Below are positions 1 through 7,764 of a stretch of DNA of 64,000 bases, in pieces. The first letter of the stretch is position 1. Each line of letters starts with the position of its first letter. Made by a program: the position numbers and the translations under genes. The notes beneath the pieces were generated by a model that saw only the letters and a program-made list of their open reading frames with translations, did no database searches and was not told where the DNA came from. The stretch is from Sphingomonas sp. 37zxx (GTDB taxonomy: Bacteria > Pseudomonadota > Alphaproteobacteria > Sphingomonadales > Sphingomonadaceae): NCBI RefSeq assembly GCF_000786205.1, contig NZ_JROH01000001.1, positions 176,370 through 240,369 of the forward strand, read 5' to 3'.

Positions 1-2
1 CG

Positions 3-1070
3 CCGCTCGATGCCGGGCAGAAGGCGTTGCTCGATCGTGCCGGAGCGATGCTCGCCGCGTCGACCGCGGCATTGTGCGCGGCGGTGAAGGCGGTGGCACC
101 CGATGCCGAGACATTGCTGCTGGCGTATCTGCCGACGGTGCTCGACGCGCAAGCGCCCGAGGCCAAGCGCGCGAACTTGCCGGTCGGCTGGGCCAAGCCG
201 GCGTTCGATGTGTTGCAGCTCGAGGATTATGACTGGGCGGCGACTGGCAATGCGGGGGCGAGTGCGCGCGGGGTGGCACTGGCGCAGGCGCGGCTGGGCT
301 ATCCGGTGGCCGAGCAACATTATCTGAGCGGCTTCGTGCTGCGGCCCGAGGAAGCGGGGCAATGGCACGCGATCGACGCCGCCGCCGATGTCGCCAAGGC
401 GCGCGGGGTGGCCGAGACCTTCATATGGGCGCTGCCGCAGGTGCTGCGCGATGGATATTTGCATTTCGGGCAAGGGGAGGATGCGATGACGCCGTTCGAC
501 GACGTGCTGTTTCCGCTGGCGCTGGGGGCGCAATGCGAGGTCGCGCCCGAACTTTCGACGATGGTGATGACCAGTGCGGGCGGGCATGAGCAGCGCAATG
601 TCGGCTGGGCGCAGCCGCGCACCCGCTATGACGTGGGGCCAGGGGTTCGATCCGAGGGCGATATTGCGGCGTTGCTGGCGTTTTTCCGCGCGCGGATGGG
701 GGCGGCGCGGGGGTTTCGGCTGCGCGATCCATTCGATGCCGAGGCTGTGGGCGAGCGGATCGGCACTGGCGATGGGCAGACGGTGCGCTTCGCGTTGGTG
801 AAGCATTATGGCGAGCATGTCCGGCGGATCACGCGGCCGGTGGCGGGCAGCGTGGTGCTGCGCGTCGGCGGGGTGGCGATGCAGGGCTTCAGCGTCGAGC
901 CGGGGGGCTATGTGACGCTTGATGCCGCGCCGGCGGCGGGGATCGCGGTGGTGGCCGATTTCGCCTTCGACGTGGCCGTGCGGTTTGCCGAGGATATGCT
1001 GCGCGTCAATCGTGCGACGTTCCTGGCGGGCGAGGTGCCGTCGGTGCCGCTGGTCGAGATCCGCGAATGA
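3..1070 (+). CDS. GTA tail protein, DUF2460 family (GTA g12-like), 5' end outside window
   Basis: The frame is open to the left edge, so the N-terminus is missing; the first visible in-frame start (TTG at 27) is probably internal. From about position 490 onward the product matches the DUF2460/TIGR02217 tail-protein type, with the typical region around FPLALGAQCEV, a GHEQRN motif and RGFRLRDPFD. RcGTA g12 is about 210 residues, but here at least 150 residues precede that domain, including WALPQVLRDGYLHF. This part looks like the end of an alpha/beta, possibly TIM-barrel-like, domain (inference). The stop overlaps the next start as ATGA. It is probably a structural part of the GTA tail tip. Confidence 0.8.
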   Translation, partial: PLDAGQKALLDRAGAMLAASTAALCAAVKAVAPDAETLLLAYLPTVLDAQAPEAKRANLPVGWAKPAFDVLQLEDYDWAATGNAGASARGVALAQARLGYPVAEQHYLSGFVLRPEEAGQWHAIDAAADVAKARGVAETFIWALPQVLRDGYLHFGQGEDAMTPFDDVLFPLALGAQCEVAPELSTMVMTSAGGHEQRNVGWAQPRTRYDVGPGVRSEGDIAALLAFFRARMGAARGFRLRDPFDAEAVGERIGTGDGQTVRFALVKHYGEHVRRITRPVAGSVVLRVGGVAMQGFSVEPGGYVTLDAAPAAGIAVVADFAFDVAVRFAEDMLRVNRATFLAGEVPSVPLVEIRE

Positions 1071-1867
1071 GCTGGCTGGAGGAGACTTGCACCACGATCG
1101 CCTTTTGCTGGCGGGTCGAGCGGCGCGACGGGGTGGCGATCGGGCTGACCTCGCATGATCGCGACCTGTTGATCGAGGGGCTGGTGCATCGCGCTGCGCC
1201 TGGGATCGTGCCGTCGGCGATCCGGCGGAGCGACGGGCTGGATGCCGACAGCATGGAGGTGGCCGGTGTGCTGAACCATGCCGCGATCGGCGAGGTCGAT
1301 CTGCTTGCCGGGCGATGGGACTGCGCGCGGGTGGCGCTGTTCGCGGTCGATTGGACCGATCCGGTGCGGCGGGTGCTGCTGGGCGAGGGGATGATCGGCG
1401 CGATCGAGACCGGCGATGGCAGCTTCAGCGCCGAATTGCGCGGGGCGAGCGCGAAGCTTGAGGGGCCGGTGTGCGAGGTGACCTCGCCCGAATGTCGTGC
1501 CGAGCTTGGCGACAAAAGATGCCGGGTGGCGATGGCGGGGCGGCGGCGGTTCGCGCGAGTGGTGGCGAGCGCGGGCAATGCGGTGACGCTGGATGCTGCG
1601 GGCGAGGGGCTGGGGAGCGGGCTGCTGCGCTGGTTCGGCGGCGAGAATAGCGGGCTGGAGGATGCGATCGACACCGCGGAAGGGACGGTAGTGACGCTTC
1701 GCCATGCGCCGCGATTGCCGGTGGTGGCGGGCGATCTGGTCGAGCTGATCGAGGGGTGTGACAAAAGGTTGGAGACCTGTGCCGGGCGGTTCGGCAACGC
1801 CGCGAATTTCCAGGGCGAGCCGTTCCTGCCGGGGGTCGATTTGCTGACGCGGTATCCGGGGGCGTGA
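1067..1867 (+). CDS. GTA protein, DUF2163 / phage BR0599 family (g13-like)
   Basis: A 266-residue protein starting on an ATG that overlaps the previous stop (ATGA). The N-terminus (TIAFCWRVERRDGVAIGLTS) and the C-terminal part with CSPEC-like and CDKRLETC cysteine segments are typical of the DUF2163 family (N-terminal and BR0599-type C-terminal domains), the product of GTA gene 13. In RcGTA this is a baseplate hub component; the role here is by family. Length is close to the usual 290 or so. It sits in the conserved order g12-g13-g14-g15 and is translationally coupled on both sides. Confidence 0.85.
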   Translation: MSWLEETCTTIAFCWRVERRDGVAIGLTSHDRDLLIEGLVHRAAPGIVPSAIRRSDGLDADSMEVAGVLNHAAIGEVDLLAGRWDCARVALFAVDWTDPVRRVLLGEGMIGAIETGDGSFSAELRGASAKLEGPVCEVTSPECRAELGDKRCRVAMAGRRRFARVVASAGNAVTLDAAGEGLGSGLLRWFGGENSGLEDAIDTAEGTVVTLRHAPRLPVVAGDLVELIEGCDKRLETCAGRFGNAANFQGEPFLPGVDLLTRYPGA

Positions 1868-2319
1868 GCGCGGTGGCGGCGGCGGCGCGCGCATTGGTGG
1901 GGGTGCGGTTTCGGTTGCACGGGCGTGATCCGGCGACGGGGCTCGATTGCGTGGGGGTGGTCGCGGCGGCGTTGGCCGGGGCTGGGGCTGGGGCTGGGGC
2001 GCAGGTCACGGTGCCGCAGGGTTATGCGATGCGGACGGGGGATGCCGATCGGGTGGCGATGCTGATTGCGCGCGCGGGGCTGGTGCGGGTCGAGCGCATG
2101 GCGGCGGGCGATGTGGTGCTGGTGCGCAGCGGGCCGGGGCAATTGCACCTGGGGGTGTGGACCGGCGACGGGCTGGTGCACGCCGATGCACATTTGCGGC
2201 GGGTGGTTGAGCGGCCGGGGGCGGTGGCTTGGCCGGTGGTGGGGGTGTTTCGCTGGGGTGGGGGTGGCGCAGGGGCGACCGCAAGTGCGGTCGCACCACC
2301 CTCACCCAGCTCCGACTAG
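1864..2319 (+). CDS. GTA cell-wall peptidase, NlpC/P60 family (g14-like)
   Basis: A 151-residue protein on a GTG start overlapping the previous stop (GTGA). The NlpC/P60 catalytic Cys is in GLDCVGV (Cys29) and the His in QLHLGVW (His95). GTA g14 enzymes sit in the tail and are thought to open recipient peptidoglycan. Two oddities stand out. Residues about 38-46 are an Ala-Gly run encoded by a GGGGCT tandem repeat. The last 15 or so residues are encoded by the start of a dispersed repeat, so the native C-terminus has probably been replaced. Confidence 0.88.
   Translation: MSAVAAAARALVGVRFRLHGRDPATGLDCVGVVAAALAGAGAGAGAQVTVPQGYAMRTGDADRVAMLIARAGLVRVERMAAGDVVLVRSGPGQLHLGVWTGDGLVHADAHLRRVVERPGAVAWPVVGVFRWGGGGAGATASAVAPPSPSSD
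1978..1999 (+). repeat. GGGGCT tandem repeat, potential G-quadruplex
   Basis: Four GGGG tracts separated by CT lie on the coding strand inside the NlpC/P60 gene. This satisfies the classic four-tract, short-loop quadruplex pattern. The 6-base period keeps the reading frame and encodes alternating Ala and Gly. Confidence 0.8.
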
Positions 2320-2377
2320 GGCCGCGTGAAGGACGCGACCCAAGTCTGCGCAACCCTCTCCCGCTCGCGGGAGAGGG
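2295..2377. repeat. Dispersed palindromic repeat (family C) between GTA g14 and g15
   Basis: The segment ends in an almost perfect palindrome at 2354-2377 (CCCTCTCCCGC, TC, GCGGGAGAGGG: 11-bp arms). The same core recurs at 24815-24917, 63489 and 63901. The upstream part includes the stop of the NlpC/P60 gene. The element separates two GTA genes that are usually adjacent and lies just before the g15 ribosome binding site (GGGGGA near 2381). Confidence 0.8.
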
Positions 2378-2392
2378 AATGGGGGAAAAATT

Positions 2393-4513
2393 ATGGCTAC
2401 GTTGGTGCTGACGACGGTGGGCGGGTTGATCGGCGGGCCGGTGGGGGGCGCGATCGGGGCGCTGGCGGGGCGCGCGGTCGATGGGGTGTTGCTGCGACCG
2501 GGGCGGCGCGAGGGGCCAAGGCTCAGCGAGCTGGCCGTGCAGACATCCTCCTATGGTGCGCAGGTGCCGCGACTCTTCGGGACGATCCGGGTGGCGGGCA
2601 GCGTGATCTGGTCGACCGAGCTGATCGAGACGCGCACCAGCGAGGGGGGCGGCAAGGGGCGGCCGGGTAGCGTCCAATATAGCTATGCCGCGTCGTTCGC
2701 GGTGCTGCTGTCGGCGCGGCGCGTGGCGGGGGTGAAGCGGATCTGGGCCGATGGCAAATTGCTGCGCGGGGCGGCGGGGGATTTCAAGGCGGCAACCGGG
2801 TTTCGGCTGCACCTGGGCGATGCCGACCAGCCGGTCGATCCGCTGATCGCGGGTGCGGTGGGGGCGGCGCAATGTCCGGCGTGGCGCGGCCATGCCTATG
2901 CGGTGTTCGAGCAATTGCAGCTCGCCGATTTCGGCAACCGGATCCCGTCGCTGACCTTCGAGGTGGAGGCTGATGCGGGGGCGGTGAGCGCGGGTGCGGT
3001 GGCGGGTGCGCTGGGCGGGGTGGGCAGCGAGGCGCTGGTGCCGGTGCTGGGCGGGTTTTCGGCGCATGGCGGGTCGACGCGCGCGGTGCTCGAAACGCTG
3101 GGCGAAGCGACGGGGGCGTGGTTTGCCGCCAATGGCGAGGGGATTGCGATGCGTGGCGGCATAGGGGCGGCGCGCGAAGTGGTCGATCAAGGCGTGGGCG
3201 GCGCGCGTGGGGCGCGATCGATCGCTGCGGCGGACCAGGCACCGCGCGTGCTGACGATCGGCCATTATGATGCGGCGCGCGATTATCAGGCGGGGTTGCA
3301 GCGCGCGACGCGACCGGGGGCGGGTAATCGCGAGCTGCATCTGGAATTGCCCGCAGTGATCGATGCAGCGACTGCCAAGGGGGTGGCAGCGGCCATGCTG
3401 GCGCGCGCCGATGCGGGACGCAGGCGGCGGCGGGTGGCGCTGGGATGGGATGCGATCGGCATCGCGCCGGGCGACCGGGTGCGGATCGCGGGCGAGGACG
3501 GGCTGTGGCGGGTGGCCGAATGGTCGCTCGAGGGCGGCGGGGTGATGCTCGATCTGGTGCCGATCGCGGTGGCGAGCGCGCATGCGGCGGCGTCGGCGGG
3601 CGACGTGGTGGCGGCACCCGACCGGGTGCATGGCGCGACGATACTGGTCGCCGCCGAACTGCCGCCGGGCGATGGCGCGGTGCTGACGCAACCACGGCTG
3701 ACGATCGTTGCGGGCGGCACCGGGGCGGGGTGGCGATCGGCGACGCTGATGCTGGGGAGCGAGGGCGGCGGCTGGACGGTGGCGGGGGTGACGCGCGCGC
3801 CGGGGGTGATCGGCACGGTGGTGCAAGCGCCGGGCGGTGCACGGGCGACGATCGAGGATCGGGCGCACACGATTCTGGTCGAGCTGGCGCATGGCGAAAT
3901 GCTGCTGGGTCATGCCGATCGCGCCGCACTCGATCGCGGGGCCAATCTGGCGCTGGTGGGCGACGAATTGATCCAGTTCGGCGCGGCGGTGCAGGAAAGT
4001 GCGCGGCGCTGGCGACTGTCGCGGCTGTGGCGCGGGCGGCTGGGGACCGAGGCGGCGATGGCGGGGCATTTGCCTGGCGAACGCTTTGCGCTGCTCGCCC
4101 CCGACAGTGTGGTGACGATCGATTTGCCGGTGTCGTCGATCGGCGGGACGATCCGGGTGGCGGCGGTGGGGATCGATGATGCCCAGCCGGTCGAGCGGGT
4201 AGTGCCGGTGACCGGCGCGTCGGTGGTGCCGCCGGCTCCGGTGCATTTGCGCGCGCGGGCAAGCGGCGATGGCGTCGCGCTTGGCTGGACCAGGCGAAGC
4301 CGGGCGGGGTGGCGCTGGATCGACGGGGTCGATGTGCCGCTGGCCGAGGAAGCCGAACGTTATGCGGTGCGCGTGGCGGGGGGCGAGGTGGTGACAGCGC
4401 AGGCAGGGGTGGTGCTGCCGTCCCCGCCGCCGGGCTGGCGCGCGACGGTTGCTCAATTGGGCACCGTGGGCGCGTCGCGCAGGAGCGAAATCAGCGAGGG
4501 GGACATGCAATGA
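2393..4513 (+). CDS. GTA host-specificity / baseplate protein (g15-like), phage tail protein family
   Basis: A 706-residue protein; ATG at 2393 has GGGGGA 7 bases upstream. The Gly-rich hydrophobic N-terminus, then VPRLFGTIRVAGSVIWSTEL, the SYSYA-like core, ADGKLLRG and RIPSLTFEV match GTA gene 15 (recipient-specificity protein) as I recall the family. RcGTA g15 has about 1,300 residues with a GTA_TIM barrel after the FEV segment. Here the chain goes almost directly to the later tail-protein domain (from about residue 300), so the TIM insert appears to be absent. The stop overlaps the next start (ATGA). Confidence 0.85.
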   Translation: MATLVLTTVGGLIGGPVGGAIGALAGRAVDGVLLRPGRREGPRLSELAVQTSSYGAQVPRLFGTIRVAGSVIWSTELIETRTSEGGGKGRPGSVQYSYAASFAVLLSARRVAGVKRIWADGKLLRGAAGDFKAATGFRLHLGDADQPVDPLIAGAVGAAQCPAWRGHAYAVFEQLQLADFGNRIPSLTFEVEADAGAVSAGAVAGALGGVGSEALVPVLGGFSAHGGSTRAVLETLGEATGAWFAANGEGIAMRGGIGAAREVVDQGVGGARGARSIAAADQAPRVLTIGHYDAARDYQAGLQRATRPGAGNRELHLELPAVIDAATAKGVAAAMLARADAGRRRRRVALGWDAIGIAPGDRVRIAGEDGLWRVAEWSLEGGGVMLDLVPIAVASAHAAASAGDVVAAPDRVHGATILVAAELPPGDGAVLTQPRLTIVAGGTGAGWRSATLMLGSEGGGWTVAGVTRAPGVIGTVVQAPGGARATIEDRAHTILVELAHGEMLLGHADRAALDRGANLALVGDELIQFGAAVQESARRWRLSRLWRGRLGTEAAMAGHLPGERFALLAPDSVVTIDLPVSSIGGTIRVAAVGIDDAQPVERVVPVTGASVVPPAPVHLRARASGDGVALGWTRRSRAGWRWIDGVDVPLAEEAERYAVRVAGGEVVTAQAGVVLPSPPPGWRATVAQLGTVGASRRSEISEGDMQ

Positions 4514-5016
4514 ATGATGACGAGACCGACCGGCTGGCATTGCCGCTGCTGCATGCGGGCCAAGCGCAAAAGGAAATCATCCATAATGAAGCGCTGGTGC
4601 GGATCGATCTGATGCTGGCGGCGGCGGTGCAGGCGGTGGGAATGAGTGTGCCGCCCGCCGACCCGGTGGCAGGGGCGTGCTGGATCGTCGGCACCGGCGC
4701 GAGCGGGGCATGGGCAGGGCAGGACGGGGCGATTGCGGGGTGGACCGCCAATGGCTGGCGCTTTGTGGCGGCGCGCGAGGGCATGCGGGCATGGTCGATC
4801 GCCGATGGTGTCGAGGCCCGGTTCCGAGGCGGCGCGTGGCGGCTGGGCGAGGTTGCGGCGCGTGTGGTGTTGATCGATGGGCAACAGGTGGTCGGATCGC
4901 AAAAAGCAGCGGTGGCAAACCCGGTCGGAGGCGAAACGATCGACCTGCAAGGCCGGGTTGCGGTCGTCGGGATACTGGCTGCGCTGCGCGAGCATGGTCT
5001 TATCGCAACGGCTTAA
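4510..5016 (+). CDS. DUF2793 domain protein at the end of the GTA cluster
   Basis: 168 residues, starting at the ATG that overlaps the g15 stop; the frame is open further upstream, but that part overlaps g15. The N-terminus LALPLLHAGQAQKEIIHNEAL is the DUF2793 signature, followed by a repeated beta pattern around CWIVG, GWRFV and MRAWSI. DUF2793 proteins commonly follow g15 in sphingomonads and other alphaproteobacteria and may be tail-fiber or adhesion modules; the function is not established. Translational coupling suggests it belongs to the GTA transcript. Confidence 0.85.
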   Translation: MNDDETDRLALPLLHAGQAQKEIIHNEALVRIDLMLAAAVQAVGMSVPPADPVAGACWIVGTGASGAWAGQDGAIAGWTANGWRFVAAREGMRAWSIADGVEARFRGGAWRLGEVAARVVLIDGQQVVGSQKAAVANPVGGETIDLQGRVAVVGILAALREHGLIATA

Positions 5017-5053
5017 CCTGTGCTGTTCGGGCAACAGTCTGATTTTTGTTTCG

Positions 5054-5081
5054 CTTGCCTGGAAACTAACCCGAGTATAGG
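5054..5081 (+). promoter_or_regulatory. Possible promoter of the OmpA-like gene
   Basis: CTTGCC (5054-5059) and TATAGG (5076-5081) are separated by 16 bases, about 45 bases before the OmpA start. This is a fair -35/-10 match in the only gap between the GTA cluster and the porin gene. There is no direct evidence for it. Confidence 0.35.
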
Positions 5082-5125
5082 GAGTTTGCGCTGTCCGTAG
5101 TGACAACCGAGAAAGGGGATTTTTT

Positions 5126-6232
5126 ATGCGGAAGATTGCCGTAGCTGTGGCGCTTGCGTCCACCGCACTGAGCACTCCCGTCCTGGCCCGCGATGGTGCG
5201 TGGTATGTGGGCGTTGAGGGCGGTGCAATGATCGTCGAGGATGTCGAGTTCGACCTCGCCGACACTGACACCAACGTTGTGAGCACCGATTCGCGTTACG
5301 GCTGGGATGTCGACGCGCTGGTCGGTTATGATTTCGGGGCGTTCCGCCTTGAAACCGAAGTCGGCTATCGTCGCGCAGGCGTCGATGGCCACCAGACCAC
5401 GGTCCCGCTCGCGGGTATCCCGGCTGGTAACTATGACAATAATGCAAGCGGCCGCGCGTCGGCACTTAGCTTCATGGTAAACGGCCTTCTGGACTTCGGT
5501 CCCGATGACGGCATCCAGGGCTTTGTCGGCGGTGGTGCCGGTGTGGCACGCGTGAAGTTCGAAGATTACGGCATCGGTGCCGTGACTCTGCTGGACGACA
5601 GCGACACCGTGTTTGCATGGCAGGCACTGGCGGGCGTTCGCGCACCGCTGAGCGAAAATGTCGATGTCTCGCTGAAGTATCGTTTCTTCAACGCTGACAA
5701 CGTCAACGTGATCGCAAACACGGGCGCTGCGCTCGACACGCGGTTCCGTTCGCACAGCATCCTGGGTGGTCTGATCTTCAACTTCGGCGAGCCGACCCCA
5801 CCGCCGCCGCCGCCCCCGCCGCCTCCTCCGCCCCCGCCGCCTCCTCCCCCGCCGCCGCCTGAAGCGCCGGTTGAGCAGGTTTGCACCCCCGGGCCGTACA
5901 TCGTGTTCTTCGAGTGGGATCGCTCGGACATCACGCCGGAAGCGTCGAGCATCCTCGACAACGCCGTGTCGGCTTACCAGAGCTGCGGTAACGCGCAGGT
6001 CATGCTTGCCGGTCACGCCGACAAGTCGGGTGCGGCAACGTACAACGTCGGTCTGTCGCAGCGTCGCGCTGACTCGGTCCGTTCGTACCTGTCGGGCCGT
6101 GGTATCGCAGATACCGCGATTTCGACCGAAGCATTCGGTGAATCGCAGCCGCGCGTCGACACCGCCGATGGTGTGCGCGAACTGCAGAACCGTCGCGTGG
6201 AAGTTACCTACGGCCCAGGCGCCGGCATGTAA
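5126..6232 (+). CDS. OmpA-family outer membrane protein with polyproline linker
   Basis: 368 residues with a signal peptide cut after about residue 21 (STPVLA). Residues about 22-220 form an eight-stranded beta-barrel of the outer-membrane-protein beta-barrel type (YDFGAFRLETEVGYR, ending LGGLIFNFGE). A run of 21 prolines follows, then a C-terminal OmpA peptidoglycan-binding domain with the LSQRRADSV motif and FGESQPRV. Alphaproteobacterial OmpA proteins often have such a linker, but this one is long and pure. It is a stand-alone gene with AAAGGGG before the ATG and a strong terminator after it. It probably anchors the outer membrane to the wall. Confidence 0.93.
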   Translation: MRKIAVAVALASTALSTPVLARDGAWYVGVEGGAMIVEDVEFDLADTDTNVVSTDSRYGWDVDALVGYDFGAFRLETEVGYRRAGVDGHQTTVPLAGIPAGNYDNNASGRASALSFMVNGLLDFGPDDGIQGFVGGGAGVARVKFEDYGIGAVTLLDDSDTVFAWQALAGVRAPLSENVDVSLKYRFFNADNVNVIANTGAALDTRFRSHSILGGLIFNFGEPTPPPPPPPPPPPPPPPPPPPPPEAPVEQVCTPGPYIVFFEWDRSDITPEASSILDNAVSAYQSCGNAQVMLAGHADKSGAATYNVGLSQRRADSVRSYLSGRGIADTAISTEAFGESQPRVDTADGVRELQNRRVEVTYGPGAGM

Positions 6233-6276
6233 TTGCCAGTTTCCCTGGAGCTTCCGGGGAAACGAGCGAAAAAATC

Positions 6277-6309
6277 GGGGAGGTCGGGCAACCGGTCTCC
6301 CCTTTTTTT
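6277..6309 (+). terminator. Rho-independent terminator after the OmpA-like gene
   Basis: The stem GGGGAGGTCGG pairs with CCGGTCTCCCC (11 bp, two G-U pairs) around a GCAA loop and is followed by seven T. It starts 45 bases after the OmpA stop. Confidence 0.92.
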
Positions 6310-6390
6310 GTGTGATGATAAGGCGATGCGCGGTTTTATCAGTTTGTCCGCCCTCTAGCGCTCGGCGCGCGAGCGGCGTAATGCGCGTCT

Positions 6391-7764
6391 ATGAGCACCA
6401 AGACGGTATCGGTCACCCAAGCCCCGCTGATCGAACACCGTTCGCAGCTGGTCGAATATTTCGCCGGCGGCGAGAAGCCCGCCGACCGCTGGCGCATCGG
6501 CACCGAGCATGAGAAATTCGTGTATCGCACCGATGATTGCCGCGCCCCCAGCTATGACGAGCCGGGCGGCATCCGCGACCTGCTGATGGCGCTGACCGAA
6601 TTCGGCTGGACCCCGATCGAGGAAAAGGGCGTCGTCATCGCGCTCGCCGGGCCGGACGGCACCGTCAGCCTGGAGCCGGCGGGGCAGTTGGAGCTTTCGG
6701 GCGCGCCGCTGGAAAATCTGCACCAGACCTGCGCCGAGACCGGCCGCCATTTGCAGCAGGTAAAGGCGGTCGGCGAAAAACTGGGCCTGGGGTTCCTGGG
6801 CCTTGGCATGTGGCCCGACAAGGCGCGCGCCGACCTGCCGGTGATGCCCAAGGGCCGGTATAAGATCATGCTGAACCATATGCCGCGCGTCGGCAGCATG
6901 GGGCTCGACATGATGCTGCGGACTTGCACGATCCAGGTGAACCTCGATTATTCGAGCGAAGCCGACATGGTGAAGAAATTCCGCGTCGGGCTGGCGCTGC
7001 AGCCGCTGGCGACCGCGCTGTTCGCCAATTCACCGCTGACCGAGGGCGTGCCCAACGGCATGCTGTCGTATCGCAGCCATATCTGGTCGGATACCGACCC
7101 GCATCGCACCGGGATGCTGCCGTTCGTGTTCGAGGATGGCTTTGGCTATGATCGCTACACCGACTATGCGCTCGATGTGCCGATGTACTTCGTCTATCGC
7201 GACGGCAGCTATATCGACGCGGCGGGCCTGAGCTTTCGCGATTTCCTGCGCGGTGAATTGTCGGTGCTGCCCGGCGAAAAGCCGACGATCGACGATTGGG
7301 CCGATCATCTGTCGACCGCGTTTCCCGAAGTGCGGCTGAAGACCTTCCTGGAAATGCGCGGGGCTGATGGCGGTCCCTGGGGTCGAATCTGCGCGCTGCC
7401 CGCTTTGTGGGTGGGGCTGTTGTATGACCAGGGCGCGCTCGATGCCGCGTGGGATCTGGTCAAGGGCTGGTCGATGGAGGACCGCGAGTCGCTTCGCAAT
7501 GCGGTGCCCAAACTGGCGCTCGATGCGCCGCTGCCCGGCGGCGGGCGGCTGCGCGATATTGCGGGGCAAGTGCTCGACATCTCGCATGCGGGGCTTGCGG
7601 CGCGGGCGCGCGGCAATGGCGCTGGCGATGATGAGACCGGCTATCTCGATCCGCTGCGCGAAATCGTTCGCAGCGGCAAGGTGCCGGCGCAATATCTGCT
7701 CGACCGGTATAACACCGCCTGGGATGGCGATGCCTGTGCGATCTATAGCGAGAACCGCTTCTAA
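6391..7764 (+). CDS. gshA: Glutamate-cysteine ligase, plant/alphaproteobacterial type
   Basis: 457 residues. It makes gamma-glutamylcysteine, the first step of glutathione synthesis, in the cytosol. Family features are RIGTEHEKF near residue 36 (ATP/Glu site), VSLEPAGQLELSGAP, the MLRTCTIQVNLDY segment and MPKGRYKIM. This is the GCS2/plant-like class usual in alphaproteobacteria rather than the enterobacterial GshA class. Length is normal. The ATG is the first after the OmpA terminator. Its last four bases overlap the end of the convergent methyltransferase gene. No gshB is in the window. Confidence 0.95.
   Translation: MSTKTVSVTQAPLIEHRSQLVEYFAGGEKPADRWRIGTEHEKFVYRTDDCRAPSYDEPGGIRDLLMALTEFGWTPIEEKGVVIALAGPDGTVSLEPAGQLELSGAPLENLHQTCAETGRHLQQVKAVGEKLGLGFLGLGMWPDKARADLPVMPKGRYKIMLNHMPRVGSMGLDMMLRTCTIQVNLDYSSEADMVKKFRVGLALQPLATALFANSPLTEGVPNGMLSYRSHIWSDTDPHRTGMLPFVFEDGFGYDRYTDYALDVPMYFVYRDGSYIDAAGLSFRDFLRGELSVLPGEKPTIDDWADHLSTAFPEVRLKTFLEMRGADGGPWGRICALPALWVGLLYDQGALDAAWDLVKGWSMEDRESLRNAVPKLALDAPLPGGGRLRDIAGQVLDISHAGLAARARGNGAGDDETGYLDPLREIVRSGKVPAQYLLDRYNTAWDGDACAIYSENRF

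Noticed and set aside
2006..4540. 844-codon open frame on the minus strand opposite the GTA genes
   Set aside because: Its product is Arg/Pro/His-rich low-complexity sequence without a family match; it mirrors the high third-position GC of the real genes on the plus strand.
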